A program made the position numbers and the translations under genes. A model generated the notes under the pieces. That model was given only the letters and a program-made list of their open reading frames with translations, was not told the DNA's origin and did no database searches. Positions 55,138-63,802 of a stretch of DNA of 64,000 nucleotides are shown here, piece by piece; the stretch's first letter is position 1; each line of letters begins with the position of its first letter. Source of the DNA: Ophiosphaerella korrae (lineage: Eukaryota; Ascomycota; Dothideomycetes; Pleosporales; Phaeosphaeriaceae); contig JALNQF010000013.1 in the NCBI GenBank assembly GCA_028456385.1, forward strand, positions 62,001-126,000. Reading direction: 5' to 3'.

Positions 55138-55281
55138 ATGGCAATCCTCGACAATACTCAGTTAGTAAATGGGGTCAACTGCCCGACATGTGGATACAAC
55201 AATATCTCGGGAAAGACACATTGCGAAGGAAAGAAGAGCGACGGAACAACGTGCGGCACAGCCCTACCTGTCGTTGTATAA
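55138..55281 (+). CDS. 47-residue zinc-ribbon protein
   Basis: ATG at 55138 (ACA ATG G context) and TAA at 55279. The protein has CPTCGYNN, HCEG and TCGTALP, so four or five Cys in a CxxC ... C ... C arrangement plus one His, a small zinc-ribbon or treble-clef pattern. Too short for most gene callers. The sequence upstream is C/T rich, like a fungal promoter and start region. Function unknown. Confidence 0.55.
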   Translation: MAILDNTQLVNGVNCPTCGYNNISGKTHCEGKKSDGTTCGTALPVVV

Positions 55282-55405
55282 AGCGGTCAATTGTTGTGGC
55301 TGAGAAGTGTATTCATTCATGATAAGGAGCTTTGGAATATGCTCGAAGATAGACGAGATCTTTCTCGCTCTTTGACGAGCTTCAAATACTATCTCCCCAC
55401 ATTGC

Positions 55406-56341
55406 TCAAGCTGATACATATCCCCACCATAAGCACCAACTATTAGTGACATCAGGGAAGCCAACCTGTCCAAGACACTCCTGAACCCTTTTCCTCCACG
55501 AATGAGGATCAGTCGTGCGTGAAACGGACAGGTCTAACGCACTAGAGACTCGGAACTTCGTCCGAATCCATTCTCGAGGGACGTAACCAGCAACCTCAAA
55601 ATCAATGACTCCAATAGTTCCTTCATTTGGTTCTTCCTCAACAATAAGATTGGCAGGTCCCAACTCGAGGTGGGCGAAGACGAACTTTGAACAGTCCATT
55701 CCTAGCTCCAAGCACCCTGCTAGGAGATTCTTAGAGCTAAAATCTTCGTTCGCTCTATTCTTGATAAGGTGACGCTCTGGGATGCCCCCACCGTCGACAC
55801 CGCCAAAACTCTCTCCCTCCCATCGTGCCATTTCTTGACAAATTGCTACCACGGTGTTGGCATATCGACTTCGCCAGTATGTGTTCAGTTTTGACCAGGC
55901 AGCGTCTAATGTTTGGCCCGGCAGCCTCTGAAGGAAGAGGTAAGATCGAGTCTCATCGTAAGCGTGATACAGAACGTTCGGCGTGCGGAAGCTAGGGCGC
56001 TTCTTTTGGACAAAATCAAGAGTGACGGCTTCCGGTGTAACTCCCTCCTCAATGTACCTAACCTTGCATATAGCCGAGTTCCCGATAGCCCATACGGCAG
56101 AGGCGTCTCCCGCTTCGTGAATGAGTTTGATGTGCGGACTGTCTACGGAGGCGGAAGGAAGGTAGTTCGAACAGGCTGTGATCGTGTAACTAGAGCCATC
56201 AACTGCATCTATCCATGTGGCTGTCTTCAAATGAACTTGTGAGCGAAATAAGACAAGATTACCGATAACCCAGGTATTCGAAGTGACTTGCTTAAGGGAC
56301 TTGTTGATATGGTTTTCGCCCCATCCACGCACTACCACCAT
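55406..56341 (-). CDS. Aminoglycoside-phosphotransferase-like (APH) kinase
   Basis: A single exon of 311 aa. Kinase-like fold signs are YEEGVTPEAVTLDFV near the start, YLFLQRLPGQTLDAAWSKL, the catalytic loop FAHLELGPANLIV and metal loop IGVIDFEVAGYVPREW, the usual order for the large fungal APH-like family. In the catalytic loop HxDxxxxN reads HLELGPAN, with Glu for Asp, so activity may be lowered. The N-terminal start is uncertain. Such proteins in fungi phosphorylate small molecules or are pseudokinases; no substrate can be assigned. Confidence 0.75.
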   Translation of the reverse strand: MVVVRGWGENHINKSLKQVTSNTWVIGNLVLFRSQVHLKTATWIDAVDGSSYTITACSNYLPSASVDSPHIKLIHEAGDASAVWAIGNSAICKVRYIEEGVTPEAVTLDFVQKKRPSFRTPNVLYHAYDETRSYLFLQRLPGQTLDAAWSKLNTYWRSRYANTVVAICQEMARWEGESFGGVDGGGIPERHLIKNRANEDFSSKNLLAGCLELGMDCSKFVFAHLELGPANLIVEEEPNEGTIGVIDFEVAGYVPREWIRTKFRVSSALDLSVSRTTDPHSWRKRVQECLGQVGFPDVTNSWCLWWGYVSA

Positions 56342-56992
56342 ATCGCATCAATTGCGAGAGTATGAATGATTGTGTCTTGCGTATGGTAGGGCTGGTTTGC
56401 CTGTGAGGAGTTGCAAGTTCTGCGCGAACGCTGTAGCTTTATTTGGAAGGAGCTGGATGCTATGGCCACTTCTGCCAAGACTGTATTATGTAATGGCTAC
56501 AGTCTTGCCAGTTGTCTGGTCATCAACCAAATGCGCAAGAAAGACCTTTATAACAACCACACCACAACGGCAATACCTAGGGATGTTCCGGCGCCTTCCT
56601 CGTATTCTTCGTAAACGATCGTTTTCTCTCGTTCCTAGAAAAACATCAACCTTCCCTTTTTCTAAAGCATGGGATGGTTTACTCTCCACAGCTCGGTGGC
56701 GTCGTTCTAGCCAAGGAAGAGCTAGCTTGACATCTCCATATCCAATTCCCATCGTTCGAGAGATGGGGCCAGGTGTAAAGGCAAAACCGCTATCCGACCA
56801 AGACTTCTGTGGTGTGGTGGCAAAGTATTTTGAAGCAATCATTTCTGAAGTAGAAAGGGCGCAGCAGAGGGCTCTCGTATTGCGCTGGAACATAGCGTAA
56901 GATCTGCTCAAAGAATGAATGCCTTGATCCCTTACAACCCGACTATTCGCTGGTCTCAAGAAGCTAATTAATCGGTTAATTTCTTTCCAGAA
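56342..56992. other. Ambiguous stretch, open frames on both strands
   Basis: Both 56370-56900 (+) and 56486-57010 (-) are open, neither with a recognised domain. The plus frame ends at a plausible donor (GTAAGATC at 56899), but its phase does not fit the exon at 56993, so I leave it uncalled. Confidence 0.3.
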
Positions 56993-57257
56993 TGAAGTTC
57001 TAATCATCACCGCTGCTGGCGTTGGCGACTACATCCTTAAGCCTCAGCGCTCGACAGAGCAAATTCGGCTGTGTTCGCCAATCTCGGGGTCGAAAAGCTA
57101 TGACTGGGGTGCAGATAGCTGGAAGTATTATGCTAATGATAGTAATCCTCATGGCATAGGAGTAGCACAATGGGTACAATTGAGTAGTGGTACAAACTTG
57201 TCAGACGTATTGAATAAAGAGTTGGGATTACAGATTGATACATTCCAGATCTTCTAA
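56993..57257 (+). CDS. Orphan 3' exon of an unknown protein
   Basis: After an acceptor (TTTCTTTCCAG at 56982-56992) an 87-codon frame runs to TAA: IITAAGVGDYILKPQRSTEQ, YDWGADSWKYYAND, then NLSDVLNKELGLQIDTFQIF. Composition is clearly protein-like; the matching upstream exon could not be joined in frame. May be a decayed gene. Confidence 0.4.
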
Positions 57258-57297
57258 TATCTCTACTGTACTGCTTATGGTTCCCACGAATATTCTA

Positions 57298-57600
57298 CTA
57301 CCACATCTTCGCCTCCGGAGCCCTCCATGACACAGACTCCTGATCTCCGTTCCTCTTCTGAACTTTAGATGTTGATGCTGGTGATGTCCTATTCTCCTTA
57401 TCATCTTGAGCCTTCCGCTTGCGACCCCGTTTACCTGGGGTTTTCTCTGCAGCAGCCTTATCTTTAGCTTCGCGATCTAATCGTGCCTCCTCCAGGTCTT
57501 CATATTCGAAAACCTTCCCCTCTCCCTCACAATTGACGGGAAGTTGATGGTGAAGCTGTACTAGAGGGGCCTTGTAATGGTCCGAAGAGAGGCACCGCAC
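57298..57600 (-). pseudogene. pogo/Fot transposase C-terminal fragment
   Basis: KVFEYEDLEEARLDREAKDK, GKRGRKRKAQDD and a final SWRAPEAKMW match the charged C-terminal tail of fungal pogo/CENP-B-like transposases. The catalytic part is missing upstream. Confidence 0.75.
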
Positions 57601-57942
57601 GAAAATTACAACAGCGCCGCAACAGCAACGTATTTTTTAGTTATTCGACTGCTTTAGAGACTGCAAGTGGTAAAAATATACAACCCACCTTAACGCAAGT
57701 AGATTCAGATGTGTGTAAGAAGTGTAGATTATTGTAAAGACAAAGTATCTTTGATTTGACTCGCTACGTAGGGCAGCTCGCGACACAGGGATAGACGTTA
57801 GTTAACTAACTTAATCAGGTGATAATTATGTCAGCTAGCGTTACTTTCTTTCCAATAGACCAGCACAGCCAGCTATGAGCGTTTGGAGTCTCGCTCAGAT
57901 GCTTTCTAACATTGGTCTTAAAGAATACTAACTAGTTATGTC
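57601..57942. other. Intergenic
   Basis: About 340 bp, nothing recognised. Confidence 0.5.
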
Positions 57943-59262
57943 TTAAAAAAGTTTTGACTGCCGAGAACTATGAACCTTACAGCCCATAGATTGACAATCT
58001 TCTACTTGTACGAACACTTGTGGTGTATTATTACCACTACTCGATAGTTTCCCATGCACGACACTCCATGCATGCTGAAGAGAGTTACCGCAAAGATAGT
58101 TGTACGCGCAGCTGTAGTCTCCAACTTTCTTTTGGTCGTCTGTAACTCCCCAGCTAATATTTAAAGCTTTGTATTCAAGTTCACTCTTTCGTACAAGGGT
58201 ATCTAGAAGAGGCACTAGGCATTGTATTCCTTTCGTGACAGTCCTCTTTGATAGTCTAGGTAAAGACTGAATTTTCGGAAATGCGACTATAATTTGTAGA
58301 AACTGGAATGATAGGTCGCGTCCTTGGAACATCCTTGAAATTGCAGAGATGCTTTGAATAGTGACTGAGGGATCAGATTCATCTAGCGTGAGATCGATTC
58401 TCATGTGCAAGAAACGAGACAAATCTGGGAGCCAGTCTTGATTCAGACTATCGAAGGTACAATCTCTGGGAGTAATAGCTATAGTTAGAATTTTCGTTCT
58501 ATATAGATTGTCTAGTGCCTCAGTTCGAATTTGTTGGCAAACTCGAAGGATACCTGGAGTCTGCAATCTTGGAAGAAGCCCTGGTCCAGAGCGTCCAAAT
58601 CTTTCTTCCTTTACGCCTAATCTTTGAGAGACTAAACGATTGGTGTAAATACGACTATGACTTGTCTTTTGTACTTCATCGATAAGCGCATAGCGGTAGA
58701 TTATATGTCGGATCTCACACGGCAGTTTCAAAAAACCCGAAAAGCTAGTTATAATCCGTAGGGCTCTGCCTAAATCGGTTGTTCTCTGTATTTTCCATCG
58801 CTGAAGCTGGTTGTCGCATACATTGACTAACCAATGAGTTGCAATAGCTGGGGCTGCCGGCCGCGACCAAGTCCTCAGCTCCCATTCATAAACAAGCTCG
58901 AAGTGATTGCTTAGGACATAAGTAGATGTAGTCGGCCACGTTTTCAAGGATTTGGAAGCCCTCCACCGATTAAGCCCTGTTAATCTCATGAACCGTTTGG
59001 TAGTTGCGTGTTGGTCGTACAAATGTGCCACAATGAACTGCGTATGCTGGTTCCTACACTTCCGAACATCCACGAGAAGTACTGGATAGTTACGCCATGA
59101 ATCAAAAGTTGAGTTGGCGGGAAGCCATACATGTACATACGCTCCAATTGCCCATCCATTCCAACTCTTATACTGATGCCGAGAAATATTCGGTATATCA
59201 TAAGAGAATATATCGTCCGACTGTGGGTTTATGACGAACTCGTTCTTCGTGCTGATAGCCAT
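57943..59262 (-). CDS. Hypothetical fungal protein with F-box-like motif
   Basis: A single exon of 439 aa. After a 175-residue N-terminal part rich in aromatic residues comes FLKLPCEIRHIIYRYALI (about residues 178-195), the LP-EIR-IYRYAL type opening seen in the protein at 50616. LRVCQQIRTEALDNLYRTK follows, a block usual in those families. The remaining 180 residues are helical with no known domain. A GGNCC motif and a hairpin lie 110-170 bp upstream. Confidence 0.7.
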   Translation of the reverse strand: MAISTKNEFVINPQSDDIFSYDIPNISRHQYKSWNGWAIGAYVHVWLPANSTFDSWRNYPVLLVDVRKCRNQHTQFIVAHLYDQHATTKRFMRLTGLNRWRASKSLKTWPTTSTYVLSNHFELVYEWELRTWSRPAAPAIATHWLVNVCDNQLQRWKIQRTTDLGRALRIITSFSGFLKLPCEIRHIIYRYALIDEVQKTSHSRIYTNRLVSQRLGVKEERFGRSGPGLLPRLQTPGILRVCQQIRTEALDNLYRTKILTIAITPRDCTFDSLNQDWLPDLSRFLHMRIDLTLDESDPSVTIQSISAISRMFQGRDLSFQFLQIIVAFPKIQSLPRLSKRTVTKGIQCLVPLLDTLVRKSELEYKALNISWGVTDDQKKVGDYSCAYNYLCGNSLQHAWSVVHGKLSSSGNNTPQVFVQVEDCQSMGCKVHSSRQSKLF

Positions 59263-60371
59263 ATTTTGTAGACCAATATATTGATTGAAGACACGTTTGA
59301 AACGAGAAGACAGCTTCTTGTCATGGTGTAAAAGGTGATCAAAAGAGACCTGACGTAGAAGAAATCTACTGAGACCACAACTGGGCCACGAGCCGGGGGC
59401 CTATAACCTGGCCCTAAGGGCAGGTTATGGGCCCTAGTCAGAGCAGTCAACAACACAGGAGCTAACGTCCCTCCATACACTATGAAAAATCCCCCTCGCA
59501 GAAAATTTATAGGGGTACTTGCGCTTTAAGCCCACAGAATCGTCTAGTTACTACATTATGCTTCTATTACTAATAGCTTCGATACATAGGATCAAATACT
59601 TCTCATCACTGAGGAATAATTGGGACATATTAGGTTCAAGTTGGGTCATCGATACCGGCTTCAACGATAAATTACATCATTCAAAGGCTATCTATTGTTA
59701 AAGCCGCTTCCTGCTACAACAGCAACCAATCCACCGCTTAACCTCCTACTCGAACTGACGAGCCAGAACGAAGAGGCTAAGCCTATAAATACAGAGACTG
59801 GTCATTATGGGACCAAGTTAATGTTGGGGTGTGATCGACTCGATCAAAGTTGACTTATTGCTTCATTTTCAGTAACTAATTTCCCCCAACCTGACGAAGT
59901 TTTAAGGCGCGTTAATTCTCTTTGGGGCACTTGATAATCGATGATTCAGGGGATGGTGCCCTGGACCTTTCAAATTGGATATCTCCAGCCTTTCGAAAGA
60001 AATTCAGTTTCTTTCTTTTTGTAGCATAGACACAGCTGTTCTCTACGCTCGCGATGACTTCGTTCCCGTCTTGCTCGTACTTTCGCCTACCAAAGAAAGA
60101 CTTGAAGCCACGTCTAAAAGGCATTTTTATAGCCTTCGTCCCTTAGGAGTATTATTTGTGCAACGTGGGTCCGATCGCAAAGTACGGACAACGGAGACAA
60201 TGAAGGCGTGCCAAAGAAGAAATTGGGATTTCCAACCATCACCCTGCTTCTACGCCAGCTTTATTCTAATCCTTGAGGAGAGGGGGTCCATTTTCAGGCC
60301 TTTTCTTCAGTATAAAATGAGTGCAGTGAAAATAGCTGGGAACTAGGTAAATCTCTCAGAACTGTACTAAT
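59263..60371. promoter_or_regulatory. Intergenic, with GGNCC motif and GC hairpin near the 57943-59262 gene start
   Basis: GACCACAACTGGGCC at 59373-59387 and an inverted repeat at 59397-59434 (arms GGGCCTATAACCTG and CAGGTTATGGGCCC). Beyond that, open stretches at 59912-60346 on both strands have no domain. Confidence 0.45.
59397..59434. repeat. GC-rich hairpin
   Basis: Two 14-bp arms with one mismatch around GCCCTAAGGG. Both ends carry GGGCCY, the half-site of the bipartite motif. Confidence 0.7.
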
Positions 60372-61208
60372 TTATTCTAGATTTTGTGCCGTGAGATGTC
60401 TCGTCGGCAGCATTTCAAACAATTCCGCAATTTCGTCATCTAAATTACAATTGTTCCATCGAAGAACAATTCCGTCCAGTTGATTTTGAAGTATTGCCGT
60501 GATACCACCATCTAGCGCATACTCTTTATTCTCTTTGTCCTTGATCTCTGCTTCGACTCGCCTAAGTAAGTCTCTCAATTGTGGTATCCAGATAGAGTCC
60601 CTCAGAGCCTCTGCAAATGTAACAGCGTCTCGTATGAGCTTGCGCACGCCTCTTAAGGTGGTTCGAAGGCGATGAACAGCAGTGTGCCGAAGACGCTGCA
60701 CTGAGGCAAGTACATCTTGCGACAATAATTCTTCAACAGCGAATGCTTCGCGTGGCAACCATTCCGAATGCTTAAGTATAACTCGTGTCCATTTCGTTAG
60801 CTCCACTGCTTCAGCACAGTTCCATCCAATAGCTTCAAGTTCGAGCGGGAACCATTTCCGTGCAAATTCATAGCAGCACTTCTCAAGAATATTCTGAGTG
60901 GTTACGAGGAGTGCGTGCTGGACTTGGTAGGGGATGTCGGACGGAAGAAGTAGCGAAGGCGCCAATGACCGTTCTGAATACGCATCCGTCATCTCCGGAT
61001 CTCGTAACTGGAACAGCTTTGGAAAGTTCATCTTTACCTTTCGTTCGATTTCTTCCGTGCTCTTCCTAGCTCCCTCCCTCCTTGGATGTAAGAAGTCACG
61101 TTTGAATGGTGGACAGGCGAAGAATAGCATAGAGTCAGATGTCGGCAGACGTTTACTCTCGCTCTTTTGATCTAAGTCCATCACCATACCGGACTGCATG
61201 TGGGCCAA
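60372..61208 (-). CDS. Hypothetical alpha-helical fungal protein
   Basis: A single exon of 278 aa. The part from about residue 85 on is nearly all helical: ILEKCCYEFARKWFPLELEAIGWNCAEAVELTKW, then LRHTAVHRLRTTLRGVRKLI. The NCAEAVELTKW/RHTAVHR pair recurs in a fungal family of unknown function. RHTAVH has the R-x4-H spacing of HEPN nucleases, but fold membership is not shown. Two GGNCC motifs lie 180-260 bp upstream. Confidence 0.7.
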   Translation of the reverse strand: MAHMQSGMVMDLDQKSESKRLPTSDSMLFFACPPFKRDFLHPRREGARKSTEEIERKVKMNFPKLFQLRDPEMTDAYSERSLAPSLLLPSDIPYQVQHALLVTTQNILEKCCYEFARKWFPLELEAIGWNCAEAVELTKWTRVILKHSEWLPREAFAVEELLSQDVLASVQRLRHTAVHRLRTTLRGVRKLIRDAVTFAEALRDSIWIPQLRDLLRRVEAEIKDKENKEYALDGGITAILQNQLDGIVLRWNNCNLDDEIAELFEMLPTRHLTAQNLE

Positions 61209-61615
61209 TTAGTGCGGGTTGGTATGCTAATAGATCTGTTTGTTTGGTATACAGTAACTGTAGGATAGCCATAGGATATGTCCCATAGCTATCTACGAGA
61301 ACATAGTTCTAATGACTCATGGACCCGAAATCAGGTACTATACTTGCCCTGCCAGGTAAATGTGCCCAAAAATGCTTGCGGGAGGGGGGGACCAAAACCG
61401 GGACCCTATGCTGTTGCTGGAGGGTACCCATATCGGACGCCTAAAGAAGGGTACAAAACCAGACCCTAACCTGAGCTTACTAATATAAACAAGCATTCGC
61501 CTAGTCGTGCAAATCTTTTTCGTCACTCCCGGAACTTTAAAGTGCAGATAAGTCATCAAGAGATATCGTCATAATAAATTCTGGCTTATCTATCTGTGCT
61601 AAGTTACATATTAAT
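61209..61615. promoter_or_regulatory. Intergenic, with two GGNCC motifs
   Basis: GGGGACCAAAACCGGGACCC (61387-61406) and GGGTACAAAACCAGACCC (61449-61466). These are the cleanest copies of the motif. Confidence 0.55.
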
Positions 61616-62485
61616 CTACGGCGGGCTCGGCTTATACGCTGAACGATTCTGATAGTCCGGAACTGCGGATTTCTGCGGATCTTGTTGTGGCAACGAATTT
61701 TGCACAGTGTTTTGAAGTAGGCCAGCCAGGATTTCAATGTCAGAGCACGTGGTATAATATTCATCCTTGCCGTCGAGTGCGCCAAGTGTCCCTAGGGCTG
61801 TTGGCCATTGCCATACCCAATATACAGTATATGTAGAGTTGATTGATACATCAGAGGGTATAGCAACATCTGTTTCACACCATTGCTCATGGACTGACCC
61901 AGGTTGGCCCTCAACAGGGTCAGGAAATTCTTGCTGCCGGGTAAAAGAGATGTTTCCAGTGTTAATCTGGTAACATCTACCATCATCAAAGTTCTGCGCA
62001 GCTATGAGTTTTCCGCGTCTGTCACCTCCAGTACCATCAGCCGTCCATTCAAGAACATCGACTAGCAGTTCACTCTCAAGTGGTTGGGACGTGCCAAACA
62101 CAAATACTGTTCCACCGCCAATTGGTTTCCCGGGCGTGTTTTGGGGCAATGTGACATGGCCATTCTCTAGATATTTCATTGCCACATATGCACCCGGCCA
62201 CGCCGAGAGGCGTGGAAAGCCCTGAGTTTGGTTTGATGTTCTCTGTGTTGGCGCACATAGGAAATCAGAATCGTTTACTCTCGTCCTGCTTGTATCTTCG
62301 GGGGGTGGTAGCCGGTATGTCATCATACCATCATAAAATCCTGGTGTTGTCCGGGAAACATATCCACGAGGATAGCCATTGCAGCCAACGAAAATTCCAT
62401 TTTTAATTACAGAAAGCTGCTCGTTCCAAGTGTGAGCAAGGGCTATACGGAAAAGAACAGTGGTGAATAAGTGTAGCAGACGCAT
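61616..62485 (-). CDS. Secreted histidine-brace protein (DUF7492, LPMO-like)
   Basis: A single exon of 289 aa from the ATG at 62485 (an in-frame ATG at 62500 precedes it). A signal peptide (MRLLHLFTTVLFRIALA) would leave His as the first mature residue (HTWNEQ), the key feature of copper histidine-brace enzymes. GNGYPRGYV-type loops, a second His in YLENGHVTLP, VWTADGTGGD-like WTADGTGGD, FDDGRCYQ, EQWCETD and TVYWVWQWPT follow the conserved order of the fungal DUF7492 family. Extracellular. Oxidative polysaccharide cleavage is possible but not established for this family. Confidence 0.85.
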   Translation of the reverse strand: MRLLHLFTTVLFRIALAHTWNEQLSVIKNGIFVGCNGYPRGYVSRTTPGFYDGMMTYRLPPPEDTSRTRVNDSDFLCAPTQRTSNQTQGFPRLSAWPGAYVAMKYLENGHVTLPQNTPGKPIGGGTVFVFGTSQPLESELLVDVLEWTADGTGGDRRGKLIAAQNFDDGRCYQINTGNISFTRQQEFPDPVEGQPGSVHEQWCETDVAIPSDVSINSTYTVYWVWQWPTALGTLGALDGKDEYYTTCSDIEILAGLLQNTVQNSLPQQDPQKSAVPDYQNRSAYKPSPP

Positions 62486-62721
62486 GGTCACTTTGATCAA
62501 GTGTCAGCAAGAATGGTCGAGGCAAGTCTCGTGGACTTACGAAACATGATGAGTATATATTCGACTGCATGGGCCCAGAACCGGGACACTCGAGGGGCCT
62601 GCTAGCAATTCACCACACAGGGTCCTTGTTTTGGGCCCTCGCAGAACAATAAATTCGGAAAGGCGGGAAGCTCTCTTACTTCTAATTTGAAACGATTATA
62701 ACCTAACGCAACTGTACTATA
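62486..62721. promoter_or_regulatory. Divergent promoter with two GGNCC motifs
   Basis: GGGCCCAGAACCGGGAC (62571-62587) lies nearer the LPMO-like gene and GGGTCCTTGTTTTGGGCCC (62620-62638) nearer the Rds1-like gene. Head-to-head spacer of 236 bp. Confidence 0.55.
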
Positions 62722-63780
62722 ATGTTGCTTCATATTTTTGTAATCATCTCGCTTTCGTTAGCAACTTTTGCCAGATGCGCTCCATTTCCGGACACAGGGA
62801 TAGCAGGCGGCGGACTTCCAAACAGTCCTCTACCAGTTGAAATATCTGTCGGCGGGGCAAAAGATGTACAACTAACACAGTTTCTTGAGAATCTGGAAGT
62901 CTCGTTCTTCTCTGCCGCCTCCACAAACCTCTCAATCTGGGGTAACGAAGGGTATTCCAACAATTCTTTAGGTACCGTGAATAGAATTGCCACAGTAAGT
63001 TGACTTTCCTGCGAAATGTGCCACATAGCTAAGTCCTAGCAGCAAGAAGAAGTCCACCTGGAGACACTTACAACCATTCTTAATACCTACAACGTACCCT
63101 TGATTCCACCTTGTAATTACTCATTTCCAGTCTCCTCGGCGAAGGAGTTCTTCGACGTAGCTGACTTTATCGGCTCGGTCGGTATCTCAGCGACCATTGG
63201 CTTGTCTCAACGTCTTGCACTTTCGGACCCTTCAGTCGCGAAATTGATTTCTTCGATCCTCTCAGTTGAATCCCGCCATGATGCATTTTTCCGCGACGTT
63301 CAGGAGAGAGAGCCAAATCCAGGGACTTTTGATACTAGTATCGGTGCTATTTGGGCGTACAACATTGCGTTGTCCTTCATCGTCCCAGGATCTTGTCCAG
63401 TCCAGCTTCCAATCCCAGTACTTCCGGGACTTACAGTGGCTCAGGTAATAATGAGCCAAGCAACTCTCGCTTCATATGCAAATAGTACGATTAACGCTAA
63501 TAGCAAGAGTGGAGACACATTTAAAGAATTCACCTGGGATCCAACTCAGATGCCTTTCGTTGTTCAAGGCGATAAACAGCTTCTAGCTGGTTGGGTGAAC
63601 CAAGCCAATAAGCCCGTGTATACGCCATTGACAAATATATCGAGGGGGAGGGGTACAGCTAAGATGCCAAAGGGACTGAGTGGTATTACATACGTTGCTA
63701 TAACTACCGAGCAGTTTACGGACGTTGACGATCTTGCTCGTGGTACCATAGCCGGTCCAGCCGTAGTAGTTGTATCCTAA
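62722..63780 (+). CDS. Secreted ferritin-like protein (Rds1 type)
   Basis: Two exons, 62722-62994 and 63043-63780 (1011 nt, 336 aa), intron 48 nt (GT-AG). A signal peptide (MLLHIFVIISLSLATFARC) is followed by a ferritin-like four-helix region: LTQFLENLEVSFF, QEEVHLETLTTIL, and SVESRHDAFFRDV with an ExxH pair. The later part is strand-rich. The family is known for stress-induced (Rds1-like) secreted proteins; metal binding is plausible from the ExxH residues. N-glycosylation sites (NNS, NYS, NIS) fit secretion. Head to head with the LPMO-like gene. Confidence 0.85.
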
Positions 63781-63802
63781 GAAGATAGTCATAATTACAA
63801 TG

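Noticed and set aside
56370..57010. Gene on either strand between the APH-like kinase and 56993
   Set aside because: Both strands are open, neither has a domain, and the one good splice donor does not keep phase with the 56993 exon.
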